64,000 bases of DNA from Streptomyces vilmorinianum (GTDB taxonomy: Bacteria > Actinomycetota > Actinomycetes > Streptomycetales > Streptomycetaceae), in contig NZ_CP040244.1 in assembly GCF_005517195.1 (NCBI RefSeq), positions 6,466,001-6,530,000 on the forward strand. Direction: 5' to 3'. The position numbers and the translations under genes were made by a program. Shown here piece after piece: positions 50,737 through 59,037 of the stretch (positions are counted from its first letter, which is position 1; each line of letters begins with the position of its first letter). The notes below the pieces were generated by a model that saw only the letters and a list, made by a program, of their open reading frames with translations, ran no database searches and was not told the DNA's origin.

Positions 50737-52440
50737 GTGGACCGCACCACCACACGCGCGCGCAGATGGATCGGCGGCGCCCTGGCACTGGCCGTCGGCT
50801 CCGGCCTCGTCCTCGTCGGCGGCGCCGGCACCGCCCAGGCCGCGGACGTCAACGTGGCCAAGAACGCGGGCTTCGAGTCCGGCACCGCCAACTGGACCTG
50901 TTCCGCCGGCAGCGGCACCGCCGTCTCCTCGCCCGTACGCACAGGGGCCGGCGCCCTCAAGGCCACGCCGGCCGGCCAGGACAACGCCAGGTGCACCCAG
51001 GTCGTCACCGTCAAGCCCAACTCGACGTACACGCTGAGCGCGTGGGTGCAGGGCGGGTACGCGTACCTCGGCGCGAGCGGCACCGGCACCACGGACGTCT
51101 CCACCTGGACCCCGGACAGCTCCTCCTGGAAGCAGCTGACCACCAGCTTCACCACCGGCGCGAACACCACGTCGGTGACCGTCTACACCCACGGCTGGTA
51201 CGGCCAGGCCCCGATATACGTCGACGACGTCTCCGTCTTCGGCCCCGACGGGGGCGGCGGCACCGACCCCGACCCGGTCGTCCCGGCGACTCCCGCGGGC
51301 CTCGCCGCGGGCACGGTCACCTCGTCCTCCGTCGCGCTGAGCTGGAACGCGGTCTCGGGCGCCACCGGCTACAAGGTCTACCGCAACGGCACGCTCGCGC
51401 AGTCGGTCTCCGGCACCTCGGCGACCGTGACGGGGCTCGCCGCCGGCACCACGTACCAGTTCCAGGTCTCCGCGACGAACACGGCGGGCGAGTCCGCCAA
51501 GTCCGCCACCGTCTCCGCGACGACGAGCGAGGTCACCGACCCCGGCCCCGGCCCGGCCGTCCCCAAGCACGCCCTGACCGGCTACTGGCAGAACTTCGAC
51601 AACGGCGCGACCGTCCAGAAGCTCCGGGACGTCCAGGCGCAGTACGACATCATCGCCGTCTCCTTCGCCGACTCCACCGCCACTCCCGGCCAGATCGTCT
51701 TCAACCTCGACCCGGCCGTCGGATACGCCTCGGTCGCCGACTTCAAGGCCGACATCGCGGCCAAGAAGGCGGCGGGCAAGTCCGTGATCATCTCGGTCGG
51801 CGGCGAGAAGGGGAACGTCACGATCAACAGTGACGCCTCCGCGACCGCCTTCGCGAACAGCGCGTACGCCCTGATGCAGGAGTACGGCTTCAACGGCGTC
51901 GACATCGACCTGGAGCACGGCATCAACTCCACGTACCTGACCAAGGCGCTGCGCCAGCTGTCGGCCAAGGCGGGCTCGTCGATGGTGCTGACGATGGCCC
52001 CGCAGACCATCGACATGCAGAACACCGGCACCGAGTACTTCAAGACCGCGCTCGCCGTGAAGGACATCCTCACGGTGGTCAACATGCAGTACTACAACAG
52101 CGGTTCGATGCTCGGCTGCGACGGCAAGGTGTACAGCCAGGGCTCGGTGGACTTCCTCACCGCGCTCGCCTGCATCCAGCTCCAGGGCGGCCTCGACGCC
52201 TCCCAGGTCGGGCTCGGCGTGCCCGCCTCGACCCGGGGCGCGGGCAGCGGCTACGTCGACCCGTCGATCGTGAGGAACGCGCTGGACTGCCTGGCGCGCG
52301 GCACCAACTGCGGTTCCTTCAAGCCCTCGCAGACCTGGCCGGGCCTGCGCGGTGCGATGACCTGGTCGACCAACTGGGACGCGACGGCCGGGAACGCCTG
52401 GTCCAACGCGGTCGGACCGCACGTCCACAACCTCCCGTAA
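50737..52440 (+). CDS. secreted GH18 chitinase with CBM and FnIII domains
   Basis: A 567-residue exoenzyme: signal peptide (about 1-35, ending TAQA), a CBM16/CBM4_9-like carbohydrate-binding module (about 36-165; NAGFESGTANWTCSAGSGTA, YVDDVSVFGPDGG), a fibronectin III domain (about 183-265; LSWNAVSGATGYKVYRNGTL) and a GH18 catalytic domain (about 275-567). The catalytic motif is GVDIDLEHG: Asp389, Asp391 and the acid Glu393. The Met-rich VNMQYYNSG loop is typical. It cuts chitin to oligosaccharides outside the cell. GTG 50737 follows GGAGG by six bases. A dre site lies upstream. Confidence 0.93.
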   Translation: MDRTTTRARRWIGGALALAVGSGLVLVGGAGTAQAADVNVAKNAGFESGTANWTCSAGSGTAVSSPVRTGAGALKATPAGQDNARCTQVVTVKPNSTYTLSAWVQGGYAYLGASGTGTTDVSTWTPDSSSWKQLTTSFTTGANTTSVTVYTHGWYGQAPIYVDDVSVFGPDGGGGTDPDPVVPATPAGLAAGTVTSSSVALSWNAVSGATGYKVYRNGTLAQSVSGTSATVTGLAAGTTYQFQVSATNTAGESAKSATVSATTSEVTDPGPGPAVPKHALTGYWQNFDNGATVQKLRDVQAQYDIIAVSFADSTATPGQIVFNLDPAVGYASVADFKADIAAKKAAGKSVIISVGGEKGNVTINSDASATAFANSAYALMQEYGFNGVDIDLEHGINSTYLTKALRQLSAKAGSSMVLTMAPQTIDMQNTGTEYFKTALAVKDILTVVNMQYYNSGSMLGCDGKVYSQGSVDFLTALACIQLQGGLDASQVGLGVPASTRGAGSGYVDPSIVRNALDCLARGTNCGSFKPSQTWPGLRGAMTWSTNWDATAGNAWSNAVGPHVHNLP

Positions 52441-52462
52441 CCGTTCCGGGGAGATCCGAGAA

Positions 52463-52492
52463 GCAGCGCCGCCGCTCCCCCGGCGGCGCTGC
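52463..52492. terminator. bidirectional terminator, 12-bp perfect stem
   Basis: GCAGCGCCGCCG and CGGCGGCGCTGC flank CTCCCC between the convergent chitinase and kinase genes. Confidence 0.85.
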
Positions 52493-52500
52493 CGCCGTTC

Positions 52501-53754
52501 TCACCGGGGCATGCACCGTTCCAGTACGTGCTCCAGCTGCTCGATCCACTCGCGCACGCGCGCGGCCCGGCCGTTGACGTCACACGCGTAGACGCTGCCG
52601 TCGTAGAGCGTGATGCGGACGTGCAGCCGGCGGCCCAGGCGGCCGGCCTCGTACGCCACCGAGCCGATCTCGCTCCAGTCGAAGTCGGCCTCCTCGCCGA
52701 AGAGCTCGAAGGTGATCCCCTCGGCGCCGACGACGACGCCGCACTCCCCGTCGGCGGCGATGAGCGCGGGGACGGGCGGCGGAGGCTCGACGGGCATCGG
52801 CGGGAGCGGCGCGTCGTGTACGGGGGCGGGCACCGCGTCCCGTACATCCGCCGGCACCCGCGGAGCCGCGATCAGGGTCGGGGTGCGGGCGGGAGCCGGG
52901 GCGTCCGGAGCCGGGGCGTCCGGGGCCGGGGCGTCCGCCGGCTCAGCCGCCTCCGACGCCAGCGCGTCCAGGATCCGGCCCGGTGTCGGCCGGTCCTCGG
53001 GGTTCTTCGCCAGGCAGGCGGCCACCAGCTCGCGCAGCGGCCCCGCCGGGACCGACGACAGGTCCGGGTCCTCGTGGACGGTGCGGTACATCAGGCCCAT
53101 CGGGGTCCCGCCCCCGAAGGGCCGTCCGCCCGCCGCCGCGACGAGGACGGCGCCGAGTGCGAAGACGTCGGCGGCCCCGGTCACCTCCTCGCCGAGCGCC
53201 TGCTCGGGGGCCAGGTAGCCGGGGGTCCCGAAGGCCGCCCCGGTGGCCGTGAGCCGGGTGGACTCCAGGGCGCGGGCGATGCCGAAGTCGAGGACCCGGG
53301 GGCCGTCGGCCGCCATGACGATGTTGCCGGGCTTGAGGTCGCGGTGGACGAGTCCGCACGCGTGGATGGCCTCCAGAGCCTCGGCGAGCGCGGCGCCGAG
53401 TCCGCGCAGCCGCCGCTCGGGGAGGGGCCCCTCGGTGGCGACGAGGCCGGCGAGGGTGGGACCGGGGATGTACGCGGTGGCGAGCCAGGGCGCGTCGGCC
53501 TCGGGGTCGGCGTCCACGACCTGGGCGGTGTGGAAGCCGCCGACCGTGCGGGCGGCCTCGACCTCGGCGCGGAAGCGGGCCCGGAAGGCCGGGTCGGCGG
53601 CGAGTTCCGGCCGGGCCACCTTGACCGCGACCGCCCGTCCGCCGCGCGAGCGCGCCAAATACACGGTGCCCATGCCGCCTTCGCCTAGCTTGTGCTCGAT
53701 CTCGTACGTACCGATCAGCGTCCCCACGCGGGACAGTATGGCCGAACTCGACAT
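52501..53754 (-). CDS. soluble Ser/Thr protein kinase with C-terminal PH-like domain
   Basis: A 417-residue PknB-type kinase: glycine loop [13 protein letters not shown], catalytic Lys in [28 protein letters not shown], and APE in [13 protein letters not shown]. It lacks a membrane helix. After an Ala/Pro/Asp repeat linker (about 290-320; 15-bp DNA repeats at 52892-52936) comes a C-terminal beta domain ([40 protein letters not shown]) like a PH or GRAM fold. ATG 53752-53754 is my start; a GTG nine codons in (53727), just after TACTGT, is a plausible leaderless start. Confidence 0.87.
   Translation of the reverse strand: MSSSAILSRVGTLIGTYEIEHKLGEGGMGTVYLARSRGGRAVAVKVARPELAADPAFRARFRAEVEAARTVGGFHTAQVVDADPEADAPWLATAYIPGPTLAGLVATEGPLPERRLRGLGAALAEALEAIHACGLVHRDLKPGNIVMAADGPRVLDFGIARALESTRLTATGAAFGTPGYLAPEQALGEEVTGAADVFALGAVLVAAAGGRPFGGGTPMGLMYRTVHEDPDLSSVPAGPLRELVAACLAKNPEDRPTPGRILDALASEAAEPADAPAPDAPAPDAPAPARTPTLIAAPRVPADVRDAVPAPVHDAPLPPMPVEPPPPVPALIAADGECGVVVGAEGITFELFGEEADFDWSEIGSVAYEAGRLGRRLHVRITLYDGSVYACDVNGRAARVREWIEQLEHVLERCMPR
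52892..52936. repeat. 15-bp in-frame tandem repeats in the kinase linker
   Basis: GGAGCCGGGGCGTCC twice and GGGGCCGGGGCGTCC once, in frame, encode the DAPAP repeats of the kinase linker. Confidence 0.9.
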
Positions 53755-53844
53755 CTTGACCGGTGCATGCCACGGCTCGACGATGTGCCCGGACACCCGC
53801 ACCAGTTTGTCGCACACCCCCACACTCCCCACCCAGGAGACAGC

Positions 53845-55182
53845 ATGCGACTTCGTATTCGCGGAAGAAGGTCCGCCGCCCTCGCGGTTCTTCTCGCGCT
53901 CGCCGTGGCGACGCCGTTCGCCGTCGACGCGACACCCGCCGGGGCCGACCCGGCGCCGGCCGCCGCCGCCGAGGAGGTGATCCGGCAGTACGAGGTCGCC
54001 GGGCCTTCCACCGTGGCCGCCCGTACCGCACTCGCCGCCACCGGAGTCTCGCTGGACGAGGTCGACGCCCGGTCGGTCGTGGTGAGCGCCAACGCCGAGC
54101 AGCTGAGGAAGGTCAAGGCCCTCGGCTACAAGGTCACCGCTCTGCCGGCCCCGCCCGACCGCTCGGGGGCGGGCACCACGGTCGGCCCGCTCGACTTCCC
54201 CTCCGCCGACTCGCGCTACCACAACTTCGCCGAGATGAACGCGGAGATCGACCAGCGCCTCGCCCAGTACCCGGGCATCATGAACAAGCGCGTCATCGGC
54301 AAGACGTACCAGGGCCGGGACATCGTCGCCATCAAGATCAGCGACAACGTGGGCACGGACGAGGCCGAGCCCGAGGTCCTGTTCACCCACCACCAGCACG
54401 CCCGCGAGCACCTCACCGTCGAGATGGCGCTGTACCTGCTGCGCGAGCTCGGCGCGGGTTACGGGTCGGACTCCCGGGTCACGAACCTCGTCAACAGCCG
54501 CGAGATCTGGATCGTGCCGGACCTCAACCCGGACGGCGGCGAGTACGACATCGCCTCCGGCTCCTACCGCAGCTGGCGCAAGAACCGGCAGCCCAATTCC
54601 GGCTCCTCGTACATCGGTACGGACATGAACCGGAACTGGGACTACAAGTGGGGCTGCTGCGGCGGCTCCTCGGGCTCCTTCAGCTCCTCGACGTACCGGG
54701 GCGCCGCCCCCGAGTCCGCCCCCGAGGTGAAGGTCGTCGCCGACTTCGTCCGCTCGCGCGTGGTGGGCGGCAAGCAGCAGATCAAGGCCGCGATCGACTT
54801 CCACACGTACAGCGAGCTGGTGCTCTGGCCCTTCGGCTACACCACGGCCAACACCACGACCGGGATGACCCAGGACGACCGGGACGCGTTCGCCACGGTG
54901 GGGCAGAAGATGGCCGCCAGCAACGGCTACACCCCGGAGCAGTCGAGCGACCTCTACATCACGGACGGGTCGATCGACGACTACCTGTGGGGTGCGCACA
55001 AGATCTTCGGGTACACCTTCGAGATGTATCCGACCTCGTCCTGGAACGGCGGCTTCTACCCGCCCGACGAGGTGATCGAGCGCGAGACGAGCCGCAACAG
55101 GGACGCCGTGCTCCAGCTCCTGGAGAACGCCGACTGCATGTACCGCTCGATCGGCAAGGGGTCGCAGTACTGCACCGCCTGA
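53845..55182 (+). CDS. secreted M14 zinc carboxypeptidase
   Basis: A 445-residue metalloprotease with a signal peptide ([20 protein letters not shown], ending near PAGADP) and a propeptide to about residue 120. The M14 domain has Zn ligands His185 and Glu188 (HAREHLT) and His320 (DFHTYSEL), and the catalytic base Glu393 (YTFEMYP). The carboxypeptidase T-like sequence [20 protein letters not shown] includes the substrate Asn-Arg pair. It releases C-terminal residues from peptides outside the cell. ATG 53845 follows AGGAGA. Divergent from the Ser/Thr kinase. Confidence 0.94.
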   Translation: MRLRIRGRRSAALAVLLALAVATPFAVDATPAGADPAPAAAAEEVIRQYEVAGPSTVAARTALAATGVSLDEVDARSVVVSANAEQLRKVKALGYKVTALPAPPDRSGAGTTVGPLDFPSADSRYHNFAEMNAEIDQRLAQYPGIMNKRVIGKTYQGRDIVAIKISDNVGTDEAEPEVLFTHHQHAREHLTVEMALYLLRELGAGYGSDSRVTNLVNSREIWIVPDLNPDGGEYDIASGSYRSWRKNRQPNSGSSYIGTDMNRNWDYKWGCCGGSSGSFSSSTYRGAAPESAPEVKVVADFVRSRVVGGKQQIKAAIDFHTYSELVLWPFGYTTANTTTGMTQDDRDAFATVGQKMAASNGYTPEQSSDLYITDGSIDDYLWGAHKIFGYTFEMYPTSSWNGGFYPPDEVIERETSRNRDAVLQLLENADCMYRSIGKGSQYCTA

Positions 55183-55186
55183 CGCC

Positions 55187-55223
55187 GACGGGGCGCCCTG
55201 GGGTTCCCGGGGCGCCCTCCGTC
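55187..55223. terminator. bidirectional terminator hairpin with small bulge
   Basis: GACGGGGCGCCC pairs with GGGCGCCC-TC-CGTC around TGGGGTTCCCG, between the convergent carboxypeptidase and ridA genes. Confidence 0.7.
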
Positions 55224-55236
55224 GTACCGGGCGGCC

Positions 55237-55647
55237 TCAGCCGAGAACGGCCAGGGCGTCGATCTCGATGAGGAGACCCTTGGGGAGGCCGACGTAGACC
55301 GTCGTACGGGCCGCGGCGGGGGCCTTGAGGCCCTGCTCCTCGAAGTACGCGTCGTAGATCTCGTTCATCTCGGCGAAGTGGTCGACGTCGGTGAGGTACA
55401 CGCGCATCATCATCACGTCGTCCCAGCTCGCACCGCCCTCCTCCAGGATCGCCTTGACGTTGGCGAAGGTCTGGAGGGTCTGCTCGCGCAGGGTCGGACC
55501 GGCCGGCGTCGGGGGCCGGTCCTCGACGGCGGGCAGGAAGCCGACCTGGCCGGCGACCTGCAGGATGTCGCCCTTCCTGACGCCGTGCGAGAACTTCGCG
55601 GGCGGGGTGGTGTGCGTGGCGGGGGTGAGCGCGATCTTCTCTGTCAT
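55237..55647 (-). CDS. RidA (Rid/YjgF) family enamine/imine deaminase
   Basis: A 136-residue Rid protein, a trimeric enzyme that hydrolyses reactive enamine/imine intermediates left by PLP dehydratases and deaminases. Motifs are FSHGVRKGDILQVAGQVGFL, QTLQTFANVKAILEEGGASW, DDVMMMRVYLTD and RTTVYVGLPKGLLIEIDALA. The active-site Arg sits in AAARTTVYV, as in true RidA. ATG overlaps the IclR stop as ATGA. Its coupling to a regulator and kinase, opposite a PLP deaminase gene, fits a role in removing that enzyme's intermediates. Confidence 0.9.
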   Translation of the reverse strand: MTEKIALTPATHTTPPAKFSHGVRKGDILQVAGQVGFLPAVEDRPPTPAGPTLREQTLQTFANVKAILEEGGASWDDVMMMRVYLTDVDHFAEMNEIYDAYFEEQGLKAPAAARTTVYVGLPKGLLIEIDALAVLG

Positions 55648-56393
55648 GCCTGGTCCTTGCCTGAGTAGTCACGGCTGATGGCGTCGGCGGTACGGCGCAC
55701 CAGCGGGAGCAGGGTGAGGAGTTCCTCCGCGGTCACGATCACGTTCGGTGCGGAGACCGACATGGCGGCGACGACGCGGCCGTCCGGGCCGTGGACGGGC
55801 GCCGCGACGCAGTTGATGGACTCCTCGTGGCCACCGAGGTCGGTGGCCCAGCCCTGTTCGCGTACGGTCGCCAGTTCCTTGAGGAAGGCGGCGGCGTTCG
55901 GGGTCGAACGGGGCGTGTACATGGGGTAGTCGAGCCTGGCGGCGAGGGCGCGCAGCTCGGGCTCGGGGAGGTCGGCGAGCAGCAGCTTGGCGACGGCGGC
56001 GACGGTGATCGCGACCGGCTTGCCGATGCGCGAGTACATCCGGACCGGGTAGCGGCTCTCGACCTTGTCGATGTAGAGGACCTCGTTCTCCTCGTGGACC
56101 GCGAGGTGGACGGTGTGCCCGGTCTGCTCGTTGAGCGCGGCGAGGTGGGGGTGGGCGATCTCGCGGATGTCGAGGTTCTCGACGGCCTCCTGGGCGAGGG
56201 CGAAGAGGCGGGCGCCGAGGCGGTAGCGCTGGTCCTGCTGGCGGAAGACGAGCCCGTGCTCGTGCAGCGTGCGCAGCAGGCGCAGGGCGGTGGACTTGTG
56301 CACCCCGAGCCGGTCGGCGACCTGCCCGAGGTCGGCGGGGCCCTGGGCGAGCAGCGGCAGGATGCTGAGCGCGCGGTCGACGGTCTGGCTCAT
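55644..56393 (-). CDS. IclR-family transcriptional regulator
   Basis: A 249-residue regulator: winged helix (about 1-65; QVADRLGVHKSTALRLLRTL, FRQQDQRYRLGARLFALAQE) and an IclR effector domain (about 80-245; HPHLAALNEQTGHTVHLAVH, INCVAAPVHGPDGRVVAAMS). IclR members such as KdgR sense sugar-acid metabolites. The stop overlaps ridA; the start overlaps the kinase stop as ATGA. A perfect TGTTGCA-N5-TGCAACA operator in the divergent intergenic region is its probable site. Confidence 0.9.
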   Translation of the reverse strand: MSQTVDRALSILPLLAQGPADLGQVADRLGVHKSTALRLLRTLHEHGLVFRQQDQRYRLGARLFALAQEAVENLDIREIAHPHLAALNEQTGHTVHLAVHEENEVLYIDKVESRYPVRMYSRIGKPVAITVAAVAKLLLADLPEPELRALAARLDYPMYTPRSTPNAAAFLKELATVREQGWATDLGGHEESINCVAAPVHGPDGRVVAAMSVSAPNVIVTAEELLTLLPLVRRTADAISRDYSGKDQA

Positions 56394-57559
56394 GACGTAC
56401 GTACCTCCTGGTCCTGCCCCGTCCGCGTCCAGCCGGGGCCGAGGTGAAGTCTCCCCCAGCCCTCGTCGTCCAGGGCGACGAGCCGGTCGGCGTGTACGGG
56501 GGTGGGCGGCGGGGTCGCGAGGTCGCCGGGGACGGTGAGCGCGGCGGCGGCCATGAGGTGCCCGTGCCGGACGCGCGCGGTGACGTCGAGCCCGCGAAGG
56601 GTGCCGGACAGAAACCCGGCGGCGAACGCGTCCCCGGCGCCGACGGGGGCGACGACGTCGACGCGGGGGGCGGGGACGTCGGTGACGGTGTCATATCCGG
56701 CCCCGCTGGGGGTCCCCCCACGCCGCAGGGCGTAGGGGGAGATTGAGGTGCGGGGGTCTGGGGGCGGAGCCCCCGGTTCGGGAAGGGGCCGGGCGGGGAA
56801 GGAGCCGGCGCGGCGCTCGAAGACGACCGCACCCCGCGCCCCCCGCTTCACCACCACGACCGGCGGCTCCGGCAGGGCCTCGCGCACCGCCTCCGGCCCC
56901 GCCACCCCCCACGCCTCCTCCGCCTCGTCCTCCCCCACGAACACCAGGTCCGCCCCCCGCGCGAGCTCCAGAAGCACGCGCGCCCCCTCCGCCCCGCCCT
57001 CGCGCCACAACCCGGCCCGGAAGTTGACGTCGAAGGAGACCAGCGGCCGACGGCGGTCCGGGCGCGACGCGGTCAACTCCCGCATCAGGGCAAGGCAGTC
57101 GTCCGACAGCGCCGCCGTGATCCCGGACAGGTGCAGGATCCGCCCTTCCGCGACCGACTCGTACGGCACGGTCGCGGGCGACATCGCCGAGGCGGCCGAG
57201 CCCGCCCGGAAGTACACGACCTCGTGCTCCTCGGCCGCCCGGTCCGTCGCGGTACGGAAGTAGACCCCGGTCGGCCGCCCCGCGTCCCGCGCGACCGCCG
57301 ACACATCGACCCCGTACGCCCCGATCGCCTCGACCAGGTGGTCGCCGAAGCCGTCCGCCCCCACCCTCCCGACCCACTTCACGCGGTGCCCGGCCGCGGC
57401 CAGCGCGCAGGCCACGTTGGACTCGGCGCCGCCGATGGCGCGGGTGAAGGAGGGGACGTCGGCGAGGCGGCCGGGCCGGCTGGGCAGAAAGGTGACCATG
57501 GACTCGCCGAGGCAGACGACGTCGACGGGTGACGCGTCCACGGGCGGGTTTCCGGTCAC
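56390..57559 (-). CDS. PfkB sugar kinase (2-keto-3-deoxygluconate kinase-like)
   Basis: A 389-residue ribokinase-fold enzyme. The N-terminal CLGESMVTFLPSRPGRLADV and GGAESNVACALAAAG (KDG-kinase-like), VSFDVNFRAGLWREG, FVGEDEAEEAW and the catalytic GAGDAFAAGFLSG motif are present. It would phosphorylate a 2-keto-3-deoxy sugar acid to the 6-phosphate. It is longer than the usual 310-340 residues. An insertion of about 35 residues (EPGAPPPDPRTSISPYALRR then GGTPSGAG) precedes the catalytic motif and comes from a palindromic repeat at 56705-56741 inside the gene. GTG/ATG start near 57559; overlaps the IclR gene. Confidence 0.86.
   Translation of the reverse strand: MTGNPPVDASPVDVVCLGESMVTFLPSRPGRLADVPSFTRAIGGAESNVACALAAAGHRVKWVGRVGADGFGDHLVEAIGAYGVDVSAVARDAGRPTGVYFRTATDRAAEEHEVVYFRAGSAASAMSPATVPYESVAEGRILHLSGITAALSDDCLALMRELTASRPDRRRPLVSFDVNFRAGLWREGGAEGARVLLELARGADLVFVGEDEAEEAWGVAGPEAVREALPEPPVVVVKRGARGAVVFERRAGSFPARPLPEPGAPPPDPRTSISPYALRRGGTPSGAGYDTVTDVPAPRVDVVAPVGAGDAFAAGFLSGTLRGLDVTARVRHGHLMAAAALTVPGDLATPPPTPVHADRLVALDDEGWGRLHLGPGWTRTGQDQEVRTS
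56705..56741. repeat. 37-nt palindromic module in frame inside the kinase gene
   Basis: It begins GCTGGGGGTCCCCCC, has an ACGCC/GGCGT loop stem and ends TAGGGGGAG. It shares its ends (GCTGGGG-TCCCCC and TAGGGGGAG) with the module at 60645-60678. The hairpin CCCCCACGCC-GCA-GGGCGTAGGGGG forms with one bulge. It adds codons without breaking the frame. Confidence 0.82.
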
Positions 57560-57660
57560 TCTCGGGCTCCTCGTGGATCTGTGGATCTGTGGATCATGCG
57601 GGTCCGTTGACCCCGCGCTCGCCCGGATGTTAGACAGCAGTCAGCGGCATACGCAATGAC

Positions 57661-57679
57661 TGTTGCACATCTTGCAACA
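57661..57679. promoter_or_regulatory. IclR operator: TGTTGCA-N5-TGCAACA
   Basis: A perfect 7-bp inverted repeat with a 5-bp spacer (CATCT) in the 175-bp region between the divergent kinase and deaminase genes. CATAAT (57683-57688) just after it can be a -10 for the deaminase gene, so binding would block both directions. IclR-family sites are commonly of this form; assignment to this IclR is inferred from context. Confidence 0.7.
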
Positions 57680-57734
57680 CCTCATAATGCACTGCACGAG
57701 TACCGCACCGCACGCACCGCACCAGGAGGTCCCC

Positions 57735-59024
57735 ATGCCCGCCGCCGCCCACAAGGCCACCGCGCAGCTGGCCGACGAGCGCGTCGACCACCGCTTCAAG
57801 GCCCTGCCCCCGGACGCCGAGGGCCTGACGGTCGGCGAGCTGGCCGCCCAGCGCCGCAACCTCTTCACGGGCGGCTTCACCACCCCCGTCCTCGCCCTCT
57901 CCGCCGAGTCCGTCGAGCACAACCTCCGCCTCCTGGAGACCTACGCCGAGCGCCACGGCCTCGCCTTCGCCCCGCACGGCAAGACCTGCATGGCCCCGCA
58001 GCTCTTCGACCGCCAGCTGGAGTACGGCGCCTGGGGCATCACCGCCGCCGTCCCCCACCAGGCCCGCGTCTACCGCGCCCACGGCATCGCGCGGATCTTC
58101 CTCGCCAACGAGCTCGTCGACGCGACGGCCCTGCGCTGGCTGGCCTCCGAGCTCGACACCGACCCGGACTTCCGCTTCGTCTGCTACGTCGACTCCGTGC
58201 GCGGGGTCGAGCTGATGGACGCGGCCCTCACCGAGGCCGGGGCCCGCCGCCCCGTGGACGTCGTCGTCGAGCTCGGCGCCGGCGAGGGAGCCCGTACCGG
58301 AGCCCGTACCGAGGCCGACTGCACCGCCGTCGCCGACGCCGTCGCGGCGACCACGACCCTGCGCCTGGTCGGCGTCGCCGGCTACGAGGCCCCGGTCCCG
58401 CGGGCCGACCCCGAGCGCGTCCGCGCCTGGGTGCACCGGCTGGTCTCCCTCGCCGCCGACTTCGACAAGGCGGGCCGCTTCTCCCCCGGGATCGAGGAGA
58501 TCATCGTCAGCGCGGGCGGCAGCGAATGGTTCGACGTGGTCGCGGACGTCTTCGCCGAGATCCCCGAACTCTCCCTCCCCGTCCTGAAGTTGCTGCGCTC
58601 CGGCGCCTACGTCTCGCACGACGACGGCCAGTACCGGAACCTCACGCCCTTCAACCGGGTCCCCGAGGAGGGCGCGCTCCACCCCGCGTTCCGGCTCTGG
58701 GCACAGGTCGTCTCGCGCCCCGCCCCCGAGCAGGCCTTCACCAACGCGGGCAAGCGCGACGCCGCGTACGACCTCCACCTCCCCGAGGCACAGGTGGTCC
58801 GCTCGGCACGTGACGGCCAGGTCCGGCCGGCCACCGGCATCACCGTCACGGCTCTGTCCGACCAGCACGGCTGGCTGGAGACGACGCCCGAGGCCGAGAT
58901 CGAGGTCGGCGACTGGCTGGGCATGGGCCTGTCCCACCCCTGCACCAGCTTCGACAAGTGGCAGCTGATCCCGCTGGTCGAGGCGGACGGCACGGTCGTC
59001 GACTACATCCGTACGTTCTTCTAG
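57735..59024 (+). CDS. D-serine dehydratase-like PLP deaminase (fold III)
   Basis: A 429-residue PLP enzyme of the alanine-racemase-N/DSD-like family. The PLP Lys83 is in FAPHGKTCMAP, followed by strand motifs IARIFLANELVDA and RFVCYVDSVRGVEL, and the C-terminal zinc-binding HxC (His401-Pro-Cys403 in LSHPCTSFDKW). This subfamily deaminates D-amino acids or amino-sugar acids such as 2-amino-2-deoxygluconate. ATG 57735 follows AGGAGGT. It is followed 13 bp later by the D-aminoacylase gene and faces the KDG-kinase-IclR-RidA operon. Confidence 0.85.
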   Translation: MPAAAHKATAQLADERVDHRFKALPPDAEGLTVGELAAQRRNLFTGGFTTPVLALSAESVEHNLRLLETYAERHGLAFAPHGKTCMAPQLFDRQLEYGAWGITAAVPHQARVYRAHGIARIFLANELVDATALRWLASELDTDPDFRFVCYVDSVRGVELMDAALTEAGARRPVDVVVELGAGEGARTGARTEADCTAVADAVAATTTLRLVGVAGYEAPVPRADPERVRAWVHRLVSLAADFDKAGRFSPGIEEIIVSAGGSEWFDVVADVFAEIPELSLPVLKLLRSGAYVSHDDGQYRNLTPFNRVPEEGALHPAFRLWAQVVSRPAPEQAFTNAGKRDAAYDLHLPEAQVVRSARDGQVRPATGITVTALSDQHGWLETTPEAEIEVGDWLGMGLSHPCTSFDKWQLIPLVEADGTVVDYIRTFF

Positions 59025-59037
59025 GAGGAACGGGGCC

